From Aquiflexum lacus (GTDB lineage Bacteria; Bacteroidota; Bacteroidia; Cytophagales; Cyclobacteriaceae), in the NCBI RefSeq assembly GCF_015476655.1, contig NZ_JABFHF010000007.1, positions 62,001 through 126,000 of the forward strand: a stretch of DNA of 64,000 bases. Direction: 5' to 3'. Below the pieces are notes generated by a model. The model was not told the origin of the DNA and did not search any database. It saw only the letters and a program-made list of their open reading frames with translations. A program made the translations under genes and the position numbers. Of the stretch, positions 6,798 to 15,877 are shown piece by piece (positions within the stretch are counted from its first letter, which is position 1; each line of letters starts with the position of its first letter).

Positions 6798-9700
6798 TCA
6801 AACCACTAGTTGTTTAACCTCTGATTCCTTTAATTTTTTATATTTTACAACAGCCAAGACTGATATAGTCAATAGAATCAAAATTACCCAATAAACCCAA
6901 TTGGGAACTGGGACAGGATCACCGGCTGCATAAGAATGAAGGCCTGATAAGTAATAATTGACCCCGAAGGAAGTCATGATGATTGAAGAAAAGGCCCATA
7001 AGCTTGCAAGGTTGAAGACCAGACCATCTTTGAATTTGGGGATCAATCTTAAGTGCAAAACAAAGGCATAGACAATCACTGAGATCAAGGCCCAGGTTTC
7101 TTTTGGATCCCAAGCCCAATACCTTCCCCAACTTTCATTGGCCCAAACACCACCAAGAAAAGTTCCGATGGCCAATAGAAACAATCCTATGGTAATTGAC
7201 ATTTCATTGACCATTTGAAGTTCCCGGATACTGTTCCACCATTGTTTCCCTGGAATATTGGGTTTGAATATGGTCAGCATCAAACTTAGCAAAGCAATGA
7301 TTGCGGCTAGGGCCAAGGGTGCGTAACTGCTTACGATAATAGCTACGTGTATTTTCAGCCAATAAGAATTCAAAACAGGCATCAAGTTGGTGATTTCAGG
7401 ATTGAGCCAGTCCAAGAATCCTACGAAGAGTAAGGTTCCCGAAAAAAGCAGTCCAAGTGGCAATGTGAATTTTGACTTGGCAGAAAACAACAACCCAAAA
7501 AGCAACACACCCCAAGCCACAAATACCAGCATCTCAAACCCATCACTCCAAGGCGGATGTTTGGCGATGTACCATCTCAAACTGAGGTGGAAAGTAAAGG
7601 TCAGAAAACCCAACCAAGTCAATATTTTACCGACTGACCAGACTTTTTTCCAAATGCCATCATTATTGAAAAGCATCAAAATTCCCAAAAAGAGCATTGC
7701 TGCACCCAAAAGCCAAAACAGACCAAAAAGTCTGGTTCCAAGATTCAATTTGTTATAGAGCAATTCTGCTTGGATTTCATTGGATGTGGGATAGACATCC
7801 TCTCCGATTTTTTCCTGATACAATGCAATGTATGACAAGGTTTCTTCGGCTTCCTCCCAATTTCCTTCTTCAAGGCCTTTGGTGAGTGCACTGAGGTAGA
7901 GTGGAGTAATGTTTTTGACAAAAACAGCATCTTCTTCATCAAAACCCTGCATATACTGCTGGCCGGTAAACCATGTATTGTTTCCGTCCAATTTGTTTGG
8001 GAATAGCCGTAAAAAGTCTCCTGTAAGCAAACCATAGAAAATATTGAACCTTTCATCAGTTTTGAGTAACTCTTTATGTCCTTCATTTCTTTCGGAAGGT
8101 TTGAGTTGATTTGCTTTTTCTACCAAATCCTGTATCAGGTAATTTCCTTCCTCATCCAAAAAATCCCTGAAACTGATCCTGTCACTTGCTTCCTTACCCA
8201 AAAGCTGAAAAACCTCAAAGGACTTTGTCTTGTCAATTTTTATCAGGGGTAAATGACTGTATGTACTCGGGTCCATTTGTACCGCAAGGAGGAATTGTTC
8301 CGGACTTAACCTGAATTCGTCTTCCTGATTTGGGATAGTTACGTATGTTTTCCCTGTTAGCTTTCTCGTGATTTCATTGGCCAATGTATTCAAAGGCTTC
8401 ATTCTTCCATCCAAATCCTGAACAATGAGTTTGCCATAAGCCTCCGCTTGTTCCAAAGGGACTATGGCGGGGTTTATTGATTCTGATTCTTGGGCAAAAC
8501 TGTTGGAAGTTGTACCCAATAAAATCAGAAGAGATGCAGCGACTTTTTTGATATTTCCGAGTTTGGTATTCAGGATTCTGAACCTGCTACCTTTTGCAAA
8601 GAGTGTTAGAAACATACCCACCGTCAAAAGTAGATATCCCAAATAGGTGATATAGGTGCCGGGCCTGTCTTGATTGACAGAGAGTACCGTACCTCTCTCA
8701 TCGGTATCATAAGAAGATTGGTAAAACCTGAACCCTTTATGATCCAATACATTATTCATGAAAATACGATAGGGAACCTCTTCTCCCTGATCCATCACCA
8801 TGACTTCGCTTGCATAGCTTGCAGGGCTTTGACTTCCGGGATATCTTTCCAGTTCGAATGCATTAAGGTAAAGACCAAAGGGCAAGTGTATGGGTTTAGG
8901 GCCAAAAGTGGCCGAATAGTTTTTGCCTTCATAAGAAAAAGTAGTCCAACTTGGATTGAAGCTGACCATCTTCACAAATGCCTCTGTAATGTTTTGACCT
9001 GATTCATCCTGAATGCTGTATTTGATGACATCCAACAGATTTTTGGCTAATTCGGAATCTTCTTCCCCTACATAGCCCAGTTTGGCGTTTTCATGAATTC
9101 CTTTGACCAAAAATGCCCCACCTTCCCATTGATAAAGCGTCCGCAATTGGAGTGGTTGGGTTTCTCCGGCATGTTGATTTCCCATTTGTTGGGTAGCCAT
9201 CTCCATCAGTTGTAAATGTATATCTGATTCAATGATCCAAGATTGATTTTCTTTGTAAATCCGAATAGTGTGGTTTGGGTCATTTTTGGTACTCAATGTG
9301 ATATCACCCATTTGAATAAATTTACCTTTATCCACCAAATAATCTTCCCGTCCTGCACCAATGGCAACTGCCAAATCAACAAAAGTCTCCGTTCCGTCCA
9401 AGAATTCTTCCTTTGCACCTTGAATATATTTTTCAAAGACCACCTTGAATTTGGAGTCACCCAAATTGGCAAAGACGGTTTTGGGCTTGAAGTCCTTAGG
9501 GAGTAGAAGGAGGGGTTTTTCAAAGGAATGTATGCCATCTTCATTGCTTTCATTGATCTGCAGGTAATGGGCAGTGGTGTAAAAAGTATTCTCTTCTTGG
9601 CCCTGACGGATATGCATAATTCCTTCTTCACTAAAGTATCGTGTCACTCCTGCACCTAAGATGATGATGACAAATGAAATATGGAAGAGCCCGATAGGCC

Positions 9701-9923
9701 ATCGGTTTTTATGAAACAGTCGGTATTGGTTGATATGCGCCAAAAAGTTGATGGCCATCCAAATCATGATAATTTCAAACCACCAAGCATCATAAACCAT
9801 GGAGCGGGCTACTGGAGTTCCATGGTCATTTTCAATAAATGTAGCCACCGCCATCGATCCGGCAAATGCTATGAACAAGATCAATGTGACTTTGGTGGAA
9901 AGCAGTATTCTGATGATTTTCAT
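6798..9923 (-). CDS. ccsBA: fused CcsBA (ResB-CcsA) cytochrome c haem lyase
   Basis: At 1041 aa this is the single-chain System II cytochrome c synthase. The N-terminal part is ResB-like: membrane spans near 10-28, 47-65 and 73-95, then a long periplasmic domain to about 400 and another span at about 433-452. The C-terminal part is CcsA-like with eight or so helices and the haem-handling WWD segment WGRYWAWDPKETWAL at about 932-946, plus conserved periplasmic histidines. It exports haem and attaches it to CxxCH motifs outside the inner membrane. It is the last gene of the nrfH-nrfA-porin-ccsBA operon, 4 bp behind the porin gene, so it likely matures the nine haems of NrfHA. Confidence 0.95.
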   Translation of the reverse strand: MKIIRILLSTKVTLILFIAFAGSMAVATFIENDHGTPVARSMVYDAWWFEIIMIWMAINFLAHINQYRLFHKNRWPIGLFHISFVIIILGAGVTRYFSEEGIMHIRQGQEENTFYTTAHYLQINESNEDGIHSFEKPLLLLPKDFKPKTVFANLGDSKFKVVFEKYIQGAKEEFLDGTETFVDLAVAIGAGREDYLVDKGKFIQMGDITLSTKNDPNHTIRIYKENQSWIIESDIHLQLMEMATQQMGNQHAGETQPLQLRTLYQWEGGAFLVKGIHENAKLGYVGEEDSELAKNLLDVIKYSIQDESGQNITEAFVKMVSFNPSWTTFSYEGKNYSATFGPKPIHLPFGLYLNAFELERYPGSQSPASYASEVMVMDQGEEVPYRIFMNNVLDHKGFRFYQSSYDTDERGTVLSVNQDRPGTYITYLGYLLLTVGMFLTLFAKGSRFRILNTKLGNIKKVAASLLILLGTTSNSFAQESESINPAIVPLEQAEAYGKLIVQDLDGRMKPLNTLANEITRKLTGKTYVTIPNQEDEFRLSPEQFLLAVQMDPSTYSHLPLIKIDKTKSFEVFQLLGKEASDRISFRDFLDEEGNYLIQDLVEKANQLKPSERNEGHKELLKTDERFNIFYGLLTGDFLRLFPNKLDGNNTWFTGQQYMQGFDEEDAVFVKNITPLYLSALTKGLEEGNWEEAEETLSYIALYQEKIGEDVYPTSNEIQAELLYNKLNLGTRLFGLFWLLGAAMLFLGILMLFNNDGIWKKVWSVGKILTWLGFLTFTFHLSLRWYIAKHPPWSDGFEMLVFVAWGVLLFGLLFSAKSKFTLPLGLLFSGTLLFVGFLDWLNPEITNLMPVLNSYWLKIHVAIIVSSYAPLALAAIIALLSLMLTIFKPNIPGKQWWNSIRELQMVNEMSITIGLFLLAIGTFLGGVWANESWGRYWAWDPKETWALISVIVYAFVLHLRLIPKFKDGLVFNLASLWAFSSIIMTSFGVNYYLSGLHSYAAGDPVPVPNWVYWVILILLTISVLAVVKYKKLKESEVKQLVV

Positions 9924-9927
9924 GTTT

Positions 9928-11256
9928 TTAGAGCAAAATACCGATAAATTTATTTTTCATGGTTGGCCTGAAGATCAACATTAGGTAAGCCCAGTTTTGG
10001 GTTCCTTTTGGATTATTGTTATTCTGAATGTAAGCAAATGAATCGGTACTGAAGAATTGACTGTAACCACTTTGGATGGAAAATGCATCATTGACAATAT
10101 ATCCCAATGAAAAATCCAATTGTGTTCCAAAGTATGCATCCAATTGGTTTGAACTGCCCGGTTCTTCTAGCCTGAATATTTTATTCTGAGCAAAGAAAGC
10201 ATGGATGTCACCTTGGAGAAAGAACTTTTTGTTGAAAGCATACCTGGATCGAACAAAATAATCTTCCAAACCAACATTGTCCTCATGAGTTCCTCCCACA
10301 AAAAATAAGTCCATATAGCCATTGAATAAATGGTTGGTGCCATAAAGAGGGTTATACGAATTGTTTTTTTCGGTTTCATTGTTAGCTGTGCCACTGATAT
10401 GTTCAGTGCCCACGGATACAGTCCAGACTTTACCTTCCTCTGCATTGATTGGAAATGTATGGTTATATGCGATGCTGAAATTGTATGCGTTCAGATTTCT
10501 TCCCGCGATGTCCTTTCCGAATTGATGGTAATAAAATGCAGAAACTTGAGAATTTCCGGAATTGTATTTGAAAGTAGGAACGCCCAAAGTAGATCTATAT
10601 CGTATACCTTTTTCCAACAGTGCTCCGTTGGTATCAAAGTTTTGCCATTCTCGCCCATCATTCCAGAACAAAGCAGAAAATTGGACTTTGCCCCATTTAT
10701 TTTCATACCGGGCCATTTGGGCTATTTTGTATTGGTTGGGGATTAGAAATGGCTGATCTACAAGCGCCTGGGAAGCTTGGTTATAGGCGCCTCCAAAATG
10801 GAACTTCATGTTGTCTTTTTCGTGCATTGCCAAAGCAAAATCATGTGCCCGTCCCTGCAATGCCCAATCCAAGTTTCCCAAAAACCTGAAGTTATCATAA
10901 TTGAGTTCCTGTCTTCCTAATTTCACCTTCCAGGTATCCGAAATTTTAGCCATTGCCCAAGCTTCATGAACTGATAGGAAATTGTCAGAGGCTTTTACCT
11001 GCGGTGTATTTCCCCATACCCTAACATCCTGTATGCTCATATAGAAAGTGAAATTTTCCATTTCATATGCTGCTTGTAGCCTGGCACGGTGACCTATAAA
11101 TGCAAAGGGTTTTTGATCTTCGGAGATAAGTCTTCCAAATCCGTTTCGGAATTCCGAACGTTGAAGAATTTGTCCATCTATTTTAAATTGGGCATACAGA
11201 CTTTGGTAGGAGAGGAAAAACAAAATTCCCCATCCCAATATCAATAGCTTTTTCAT
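9928..11256 (-). CDS. alginate-export-type outer-membrane beta-barrel
   Basis: The 442-aa protein has a signal peptide (1-22, ending LYA/QF), then repeated amphipathic strands typical of a large barrel and a C-terminal strand. The segments FKIDGQILQRSEFRNGFG, the RARLQAAYEMENFTFYMSIQ region and VKLGRQELNYDNFRFLGNLD match the alginate_exp (AlgE-like) family. In this phylum such proteins are widespread porins, not necessarily alginate exporters. It lies between nrfA and ccsBA in one operon (23-bp and 4-bp gaps). A role as the uptake pore for nitrite or nitrate is possible but is inference only. Confidence 0.82.
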   Translation of the reverse strand: MKKLLILGWGILFFLSYQSLYAQFKIDGQILQRSEFRNGFGRLISEDQKPFAFIGHRARLQAAYEMENFTFYMSIQDVRVWGNTPQVKASDNFLSVHEAWAMAKISDTWKVKLGRQELNYDNFRFLGNLDWALQGRAHDFALAMHEKDNMKFHFGGAYNQASQALVDQPFLIPNQYKIAQMARYENKWGKVQFSALFWNDGREWQNFDTNGALLEKGIRYRSTLGVPTFKYNSGNSQVSAFYYHQFGKDIAGRNLNAYNFSIAYNHTFPINAEEGKVWTVSVGTEHISGTANNETEKNNSYNPLYGTNHLFNGYMDLFFVGGTHEDNVGLEDYFVRSRYAFNKKFFLQGDIHAFFAQNKIFRLEEPGSSNQLDAYFGTQLDFSLGYIVNDAFSIQSGYSQFFSTDSFAYIQNNNNPKGTQNWAYLMLIFRPTMKNKFIGILL

Positions 11257-11279
11257 GGCTTGGGAATTAAAATGATTGG

Positions 11280-12773
11280 TTATTTGCTGCTAAGGACTTT
11301 TACTTCTTTTTTGGCTTCCCGAGCTTTACCATCCTTTAGCCATTGCGGTACAACCTGCTCTAAGAATTTGGTTTTCTCCAAGAGTTCTTTTTCCATATCA
11401 AGTCCGATGTAGGCTTGTAAAGCAGCTTTATCATTGAAGTCAGGCATATCAACAGGTTTATTATGTCCCATTGAAGCCAGCAACCTTGTCAGTTGGATTC
11501 TGCTTTCCTGAATAGTACTCATGGCAGAGGTGATAATTCTACTGGACTCCAAAGGTGCATGAAAAGCACCTCCATGAGAAGCCACTACAAAATCCCATCT
11601 CCATTGAGCATGGCGGATTCCTTTCAGAATCTCTTTCATTTGCTCTTCTGTGGCCCCTAATTCCCAGGCTTTGCCGGCCTCGATGTGTGCCATGGCCAAT
11701 TGTTTTTGTAATTTGGAGGATCCTTCTTTGACCTTTCTTTGCCTATCATACACATCGGTCATGAGGTCTTCCTGTTTTTCCCGGTGGCAAACGAAACAGG
11801 AGTTTTCCACATTGCTGAGGGGTGAACCGATATGGTGGTCTGTGAATTTCTGTCCACCTTCGTTTTTGTACGGCATATGGCAATCTGCACAGGATACACC
11901 TCTTTTGGCATGGACTCCCATTTCAAAAATTTCATAATCAGGATGCTGTGCTTTGAGCATTTTGGCCTTGCTGATGGGATGTGTCCAATCTGCAAAATCA
12001 ATATTGTCATAATAATTCTCCATGGCTTCCACACTCAACCCATCTTTCCATGGGAAGGTGAGGTAATTTGCATTTTCTTTTCCCGGCTTTGTCTTGTCAA
12101 AATAATATTCCACATGACATTGAGCGCAGACCAAAGAGCGCATTTCCTGATGGGAAGCCTGATTGATGTCTTTGCCCATGGCTTCAAAAGCTTCAATTAA
12201 TGCAGGACGCGTGATGGTCAGGTTCATGGTTTCAGGATTATGGCAATCAGCGCATCCAATGGGATTGATCACCTCAGAACCCAAATTAGATAATTTGGTG
12301 CTGTAATATTCAGTGACTCCCATTTCGCTCATTAATCTAGGTACATCAGGGCTTTTACAAGTCCAACAGGTACTGGGCATCACACCATCACCCGGCTCCA
12401 TGGGCGAACCAATTCGAACTGAGTTTAATACATCCGTGATGGCATAGGCATGACCCCTTGGTTGATTATATCCTTTGCTGAAGGCATATCCTGCCCAGAG
12501 AACAATTAGTTCAGGCTGATCATCCAATACATCCATAAAACCACTGGTATTGTACATACTTTTGAAAGTAGTGTCTTGGGTCTTCATATAGGATTGATAC
12601 TGTCTGGGGTAATTCAACCCCCATACCGAATCCCTTGGTTCGATTCCTTCAATCTGTACTTTAGGCTGATAGGCAAATCTTGCCTCAGTTTTTCTGTCCA
12701 TGATAGTATAGGCCAACATAGCCAGCAAAAAGACTATTACGGCTGTTAATCCAAAAAGAATCCAATTTTTCAT
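11280..12773 (-). CDS. nrfA: ammonia-forming cytochrome c nitrite reductase, catalytic subunit
   Basis: The 497-aa protein has an N-terminal membrane anchor (about 5-24) and five haem motifs: the catalytic CWTCK (136-140) with lysine as axial ligand, then CADCH (174-178), CAQCH (216-220), CADCH (295-299) and CFVCH (326-330). Conserved active-site elements are present, including GVHAKRGVSCADCHMP and KFTDHHIGSP. It reduces nitrite to ammonium with six electrons in the periplasm. The uncleaved or lipid-free anchor fits the NrfHA complex. Preceded by nrfH with a 27-bp gap and probably controlled by the operator at 13483-13498. Confidence 0.98.
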   Translation of the reverse strand: MKNWILFGLTAVIVFLLAMLAYTIMDRKTEARFAYQPKVQIEGIEPRDSVWGLNYPRQYQSYMKTQDTTFKSMYNTSGFMDVLDDQPELIVLWAGYAFSKGYNQPRGHAYAITDVLNSVRIGSPMEPGDGVMPSTCWTCKSPDVPRLMSEMGVTEYYSTKLSNLGSEVINPIGCADCHNPETMNLTITRPALIEAFEAMGKDINQASHQEMRSLVCAQCHVEYYFDKTKPGKENANYLTFPWKDGLSVEAMENYYDNIDFADWTHPISKAKMLKAQHPDYEIFEMGVHAKRGVSCADCHMPYKNEGGQKFTDHHIGSPLSNVENSCFVCHREKQEDLMTDVYDRQRKVKEGSSKLQKQLAMAHIEAGKAWELGATEEQMKEILKGIRHAQWRWDFVVASHGGAFHAPLESSRIITSAMSTIQESRIQLTRLLASMGHNKPVDMPDFNDKAALQAYIGLDMEKELLEKTKFLEQVVPQWLKDGKAREAKKEVKVLSSK

Positions 12774-12800
12774 GAGTGTGGGGTTTTGAAAATGATGTTT

Positions 12801-13433
12801 TTATTGCTTGTTTTTTTGCATGCTTTCTTTGAGCCATTGGGGAATAATTTCCAAGTCCGGTGGGGCATGGGCACGGATGGGTTCAATCTGATGCCCTACT
12901 GAAGCCAAACTCCTTATTTTTCCATGAGGCACTTCCCTATGACACTCCCAGCAGATTCTATCGGTTCGATGTGGATGGTGATTTTCTACAAGCCCTATCA
13001 ACTTTGCATCTGTCACCTGATCCTCATGGCATCGGATACAATTACTTTGTATGACTTTAATGGATGGTTCTAAAGCTTTGATAACCTGTGGTTCAGCCCT
13101 TAGGGTAAAAACTGAAGCATGGTACAAACCATCTTTGGCTTTGAAGAAATATTTGTTGGCAATATTGTTATGAGGTACATGGCAATCATTGCAATGTGCT
13201 ACTTCCCGGTGTGAACTGCGTGTCCACGTGATATATTGGGGTGTCATGATGTGGCAATTGACACAGGCCTGAGGATCATCCGATAAGTAGGATGCTGCGT
13301 TGCTTAAGCGTATCAGGTATAATCCCAAGCCAAAAATAGCTGCAACCAAAACAGTCGCATAAGGTCTCCAAACTCTAGGAGGGACTAAGTTGTATTTGAA
13401 TAAATTTCTTTTGATTTTTTGACGTTTACCCAT
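12801..13433 (-). CDS. nrfH: NrfH, tetrahaem menaquinol dehydrogenase of the NapC/NirT family
   Basis: The 210-aa product has a membrane helix (about 25-43), then four haem motifs: CVNCH (57-61), CNDCH (81-85), CIRCH (132-136) and CWECH (161-165). The HIMTPQYITWTRSSH stretch after the first motif holds the methionine that ligates haem 1 in NrfH. It takes electrons from menaquinol and passes them to NrfA; menA is also in the window. It is the first gene of the operon. The TSS implied by the -7-like element at 13454-13461 leaves a short leader. Confidence 0.97.
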   Translation of the reverse strand: MGKRQKIKRNLFKYNLVPPRVWRPYATVLVAAIFGLGLYLIRLSNAASYLSDDPQACVNCHIMTPQYITWTRSSHREVAHCNDCHVPHNNIANKYFFKAKDGLYHASVFTLRAEPQVIKALEPSIKVIQSNCIRCHEDQVTDAKLIGLVENHHPHRTDRICWECHREVPHGKIRSLASVGHQIEPIRAHAPPDLEIIPQWLKESMQKNKQ

Positions 13434-13482
13434 AGGGTGGATCTTTTATAGGACAAAGTTGTCTACTATTTTTTTCTCAAAA

Positions 13483-13498
13483 CATGACAAAAATCATG
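13483..13498 (-). promoter_or_regulatory. CRP/FNR-type operator ahead of nrfHA
   Basis: CATGA-CAAAAA-TCATG is a perfect 5-bp inverted repeat with a 6-bp spacer, the geometry of CRP/FNR-superfamily sites. On the minus strand it is followed by TTTTG (-33-like) and CAACTTTG (13461-13454, -7-like). The centre lies 36-37 bp ahead of the end of the -7 element, thus near -41 of a TSS about five bases further on: the class II activator position. Regulator identity unknown. Confidence 0.6.
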
Positions 13499-13764
13499 AG
13501 AACTTTAAATTATAAAATAATTTGTGAATTTAATAGAATAGATAGTATTTATGATAAAAATAAATCTGTTTTTATAATAATGTCATTCAAAAAATGCCTT
13601 ACTTTTTTTAGTTATCTTCCTTTATCAGTAAAGAAGATAGGGCTTCGAGGTTTCGGGAAGAAGGAAATGTTCCTGATATCTAAACTGAATTAAAAACAGT
13701 AGTTTGGCAATATTGATCAAAGAAGATATTCCCAATAATTTTTTATCAAATGTTTTCAAAGTAT

Positions 13765-13778
13765 GATCTTTATCATAA
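13765..13778 (+). promoter_or_regulatory. CRP/FNR-type operator ahead of the fasciclin gene
   Basis: ATGAT-CTTT-ATCAT is a perfect palindrome of the FNR form (consensus TTGAT-N4-ATCAA) and keeps the TGA-N6-TCA core of the other two sites. A weak -7-like TATATTGC lies at 13799-13806, about 34 bp from the operator centre, and the ATG is at 13831. Confidence 0.5.
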
Positions 13779-13830
13779 AAGATAAAAATGTCTTTTTATA
13801 TATTGCGCTCATATTCAAACCCAAGACAAA

Positions 13831-14385
13831 ATGAAATCGATATTTAAATCCTTTACAATTATTGGTTCGCTCCTATTGATTATAGGATGTGGGTCTTCAG
13901 AAAGTCAAAACAGCAACAATACTGCTTTGGAGACAACACATGTAGGTCAATCTGGAGTCAAAGATGATGTGTCAAATCCCAATATAGTGCAGGTAGCTGT
14001 AGGTTCTGCCGATCATTCTACTTTGGTAGCAGCATTGAAAGCTGCTGATTATGTAGATGTCCTAACGAACGTGGGACCTTTCACTGTTTTTGCACCTATC
14101 AATACTGCTTTTGATGCTTTACCCGATGGCACACTCACAACTTTGACAAAAAAAGAAAACCAAAGGCAACTTAGGGATATTTTAGAATACCATGTTCTCC
14201 TAGGAGTATACAAAGTGGAAGACTTTGTAAATGGCAGAAAGCTTGGCACTGCACATGGTGCTTCTGTAGTAATAGAGAAGTCAGACGATGGTACCGTATT
14301 GGTCAATGGAGGCAAAATCGTAGGAAGCGTTCCCGCTTCAAATGGTATAATCCATGTGGTGGACAAGGTGTTGTTGCCCGATTGA
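13831..14385 (+). CDS. fasciclin (FAS1)-domain lipoprotein
   Basis: The 184-aa protein has an SPII signal with lipobox LIIGC (Cys20), a Ser/Asn-rich linker, then one FAS1 domain from about residue 52 to the end. H1 motif: TVFAPINTAFDALPDGTL; H2 region: ILEYHVLLGVY; C-terminal strand: SNGIIHVVDKVLLP. FAS1 domains mediate adhesion or bind small ligands at the cell surface; the specific role is unknown. It is divergent from nrfH and has its own CRP/FNR-like operator, so it may be induced together with nitrite ammonification (inference). Confidence 0.92.
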   Translation: MKSIFKSFTIIGSLLLIIGCGSSESQNSNNTALETTHVGQSGVKDDVSNPNIVQVAVGSADHSTLVAALKAADYVDVLTNVGPFTVFAPINTAFDALPDGTLTTLTKKENQRQLRDILEYHVLLGVYKVEDFVNGRKLGTAHGASVVIEKSDDGTVLVNGGKIVGSVPASNGIIHVVDKVLLPD

Positions 14386-14530
14386 AAATACTTATTCTAT
14401 TTAAATGGATGTTGGATTTTAGAAGCAATTAATTTGGCAAGGAATACAGGCATTCCAAACACTGCTCATGGCCTTATATGGGCTAGGTACTCACCTGACA
14501 AGCTATAAATCTCCTAACGCATCTCGGGGG

Positions 14531-15211
14531 TCACAAAGCTATATCCCTCCAGGCCCATCCTTCAGGGTCATATACTTCCATAAAAGGAGCATAATCATCC
14601 GCCTTCATTAACCTTAACAATACTGCTGAAGTGGAAGCGATTCCCAATTCGCCATGGATTTCACTGCTTTCCTTTTTGATCAAGTAATTTCTTGCCAGCT
14701 CGACCAATTCGGTTTTTTCGGACACCGTCAAGGGTTCAAGGTTGGCATATTGGCTAAATATGATCTCTAGGAAAATAATCCTGAACTGGTAACTTCCAAC
14801 TTCCACAGGTTCCCAATCCATACTGTATCCTAAAGGATCTATTGTCTTATATTTACTAAGCAATTCGGTACCACGGTCAGGTCTGGATTCTAATTCCCTG
14901 GCACCTCTAAACCTCAAATATATTAAGGAAGTATACCCGTGCTGTTCATTTGAGCCGGCCAAGATTAAATAAATATTGGGATAATCTAAGACAGTAGGTA
15001 TCAAGCCTTTCGTGGATATACATGCAGCTAATTCTTCTGGAAGATCCCAATATTCATCTATTTCCTCGCGAGTCATGCCATGATTTTTTGGGAGTTCTGG
15101 AAATTGATAAACCCCATCTATCAAAACATGACATGCCTCCATACTAGAATCCTCAAAGTTGCACGAACTCAATAAAATCAATAGAACAAAAATTAACCTA
15201 ATCTTAATCAT
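14531..15211 (-). CDS. unknown lipoprotein, 226 aa
   Basis: SPII signal peptide with lipobox LLSSC (Cys17), then a soluble domain rich in Glu/Tyr/Trp: PELPKNHGMTREEIDEYWDL, LIPTVLDYPNIYLILAGSNE, and a C-terminal helical part (ELVELARNYLIKKE, LLRLMKADDYAPFM). No characterised family is recognised. Located in the periplasm or on the outer membrane. It stands alone between the fasciclin gene and the MNT/HEPN pair. Confidence 0.7.
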   Translation of the reverse strand: MIKIRLIFVLLILLSSCNFEDSSMEACHVLIDGVYQFPELPKNHGMTREEIDEYWDLPEELAACISTKGLIPTVLDYPNIYLILAGSNEQHGYTSLIYLRFRGARELESRPDRGTELLSKYKTIDPLGYSMDWEPVEVGSYQFRIIFLEIIFSQYANLEPLTVSEKTELVELARNYLIKKESSEIHGELGIASTSAVLLRLMKADDYAPFMEVYDPEGWAWRDIAL

Positions 15212-15577
15212 TTTGAAACTGGTAAGATGAATGTAGCATGAAATGCATTATGTCAATGTTCTTGATATTACTTATGTCTAACAAATTTCTGAAGTAAATA
15301 TCAGTATCCTTGAAGTCATTAAAATTGAATCATGTGATACTTAAAAGCCTTTAGCATTGAAGTATTCAATCTATCAATTGTAAAAAAAAAAAAAACAATT
15401 CCAAATTTTAAATTTTTGGTGATATTGAATGACATAGGAATTTATTTCTAAACTTATATTTTTAGTCAGTATAGCCTACTGAGGTAGAATAGCTTTATCA
15501 ATAGCCGGAGTTGTGGCAAATACTAAAACAGAACTAACGATAAAAAAACTTAACTTTGTAGAATATAAATTTCGTAC
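15212..15577. other. AT-rich intergenic region ahead of the toxin-antitoxin pair
   Basis: No gene seen. It contains AATTGT (15376-15381) and ACAATT (15395-15400) flanking a pure run of 13 A residues. The base composition is visibly more AT-rich than the flanking metabolic genes and continues into the MNT/HEPN genes, as often seen for mobile toxin-antitoxin modules. Confidence 0.4.
15551..15558 (+). promoter_or_regulatory. -7 promoter element of mntA-hepT
   Basis: TAACTTTG matches the Bacteroidetes -7 consensus TAnnTTTG exactly and lies 19 bp ahead of the mntA ATG. No clear -33 TTG is present at the normal spacing. Confidence 0.4.
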
Positions 15578-15877
15578 ATGAATATTTCAGAAAAAAAATT
15601 AGAACGAATAAAGCAACTTTGTATAGAGTATAAAGTCAAGAATTTTTCAGTTATTGGTTCTGTACTCACAGATAACTTTTCTGCAAATTCTGACATTGAC
15701 TTTGTCGTTGATTTTGACGAAAATGACCCGATAAAATATACAGATTTATACTTTCAACTAAAAGATAAATTGGAAAATATTTTAAAGCGTGAAATTGACT
15801 TAATTGAGGAACGGGGTATTAAAAACTCATTTTTCAAGAAGGAAATTGACAAGTCTAAAGTTGTAATTTATGGATAA
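15578..15877 (+). CDS. mntA: MntA-type nucleotidyltransferase antitoxin
   Basis: The 99-aa product is a minimal nucleotidyltransferase: FSVIGSVLTDNFSANSDIDF at about residues 24-43 gives the GSx10DxD active-site signature, and the third acidic residue is in REIDLIEE. In MntA-HepT modules this enzyme adds AMP units to the HEPN toxin and silences it. It overlaps hepT by 8 bp, which supports coupled translation. AT-rich codon use suggests horizontal acquisition. Confidence 0.9.
   Translation: MNISEKKLERIKQLCIEYKVKNFSVIGSVLTDNFSANSDIDFVVDFDENDPIKYTDLYFQLKDKLENILKREIDLIEERGIKNSFFKKEIDKSKVVIYG

Larger units (their letters stand above)
13434..13830. other. divergent promoter region between nrfH and the fasciclin gene
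   Basis: This 397-bp AT-rich region carries one CRP/FNR-type palindrome near each divergent gene (13483-13498 and 13765-13778). No gene was accepted in between; a 69-codon ORF (13484-13693) overlaps an operator, has low-complexity codon use and no recognisable product. Confidence 0.6.

Noticed and set aside
13484-13693. 69-codon ORF in the nrfH-fasciclin spacer
   Set aside because: Starts inside the nrfH operator palindrome, very AT-rich, no recognisable product.
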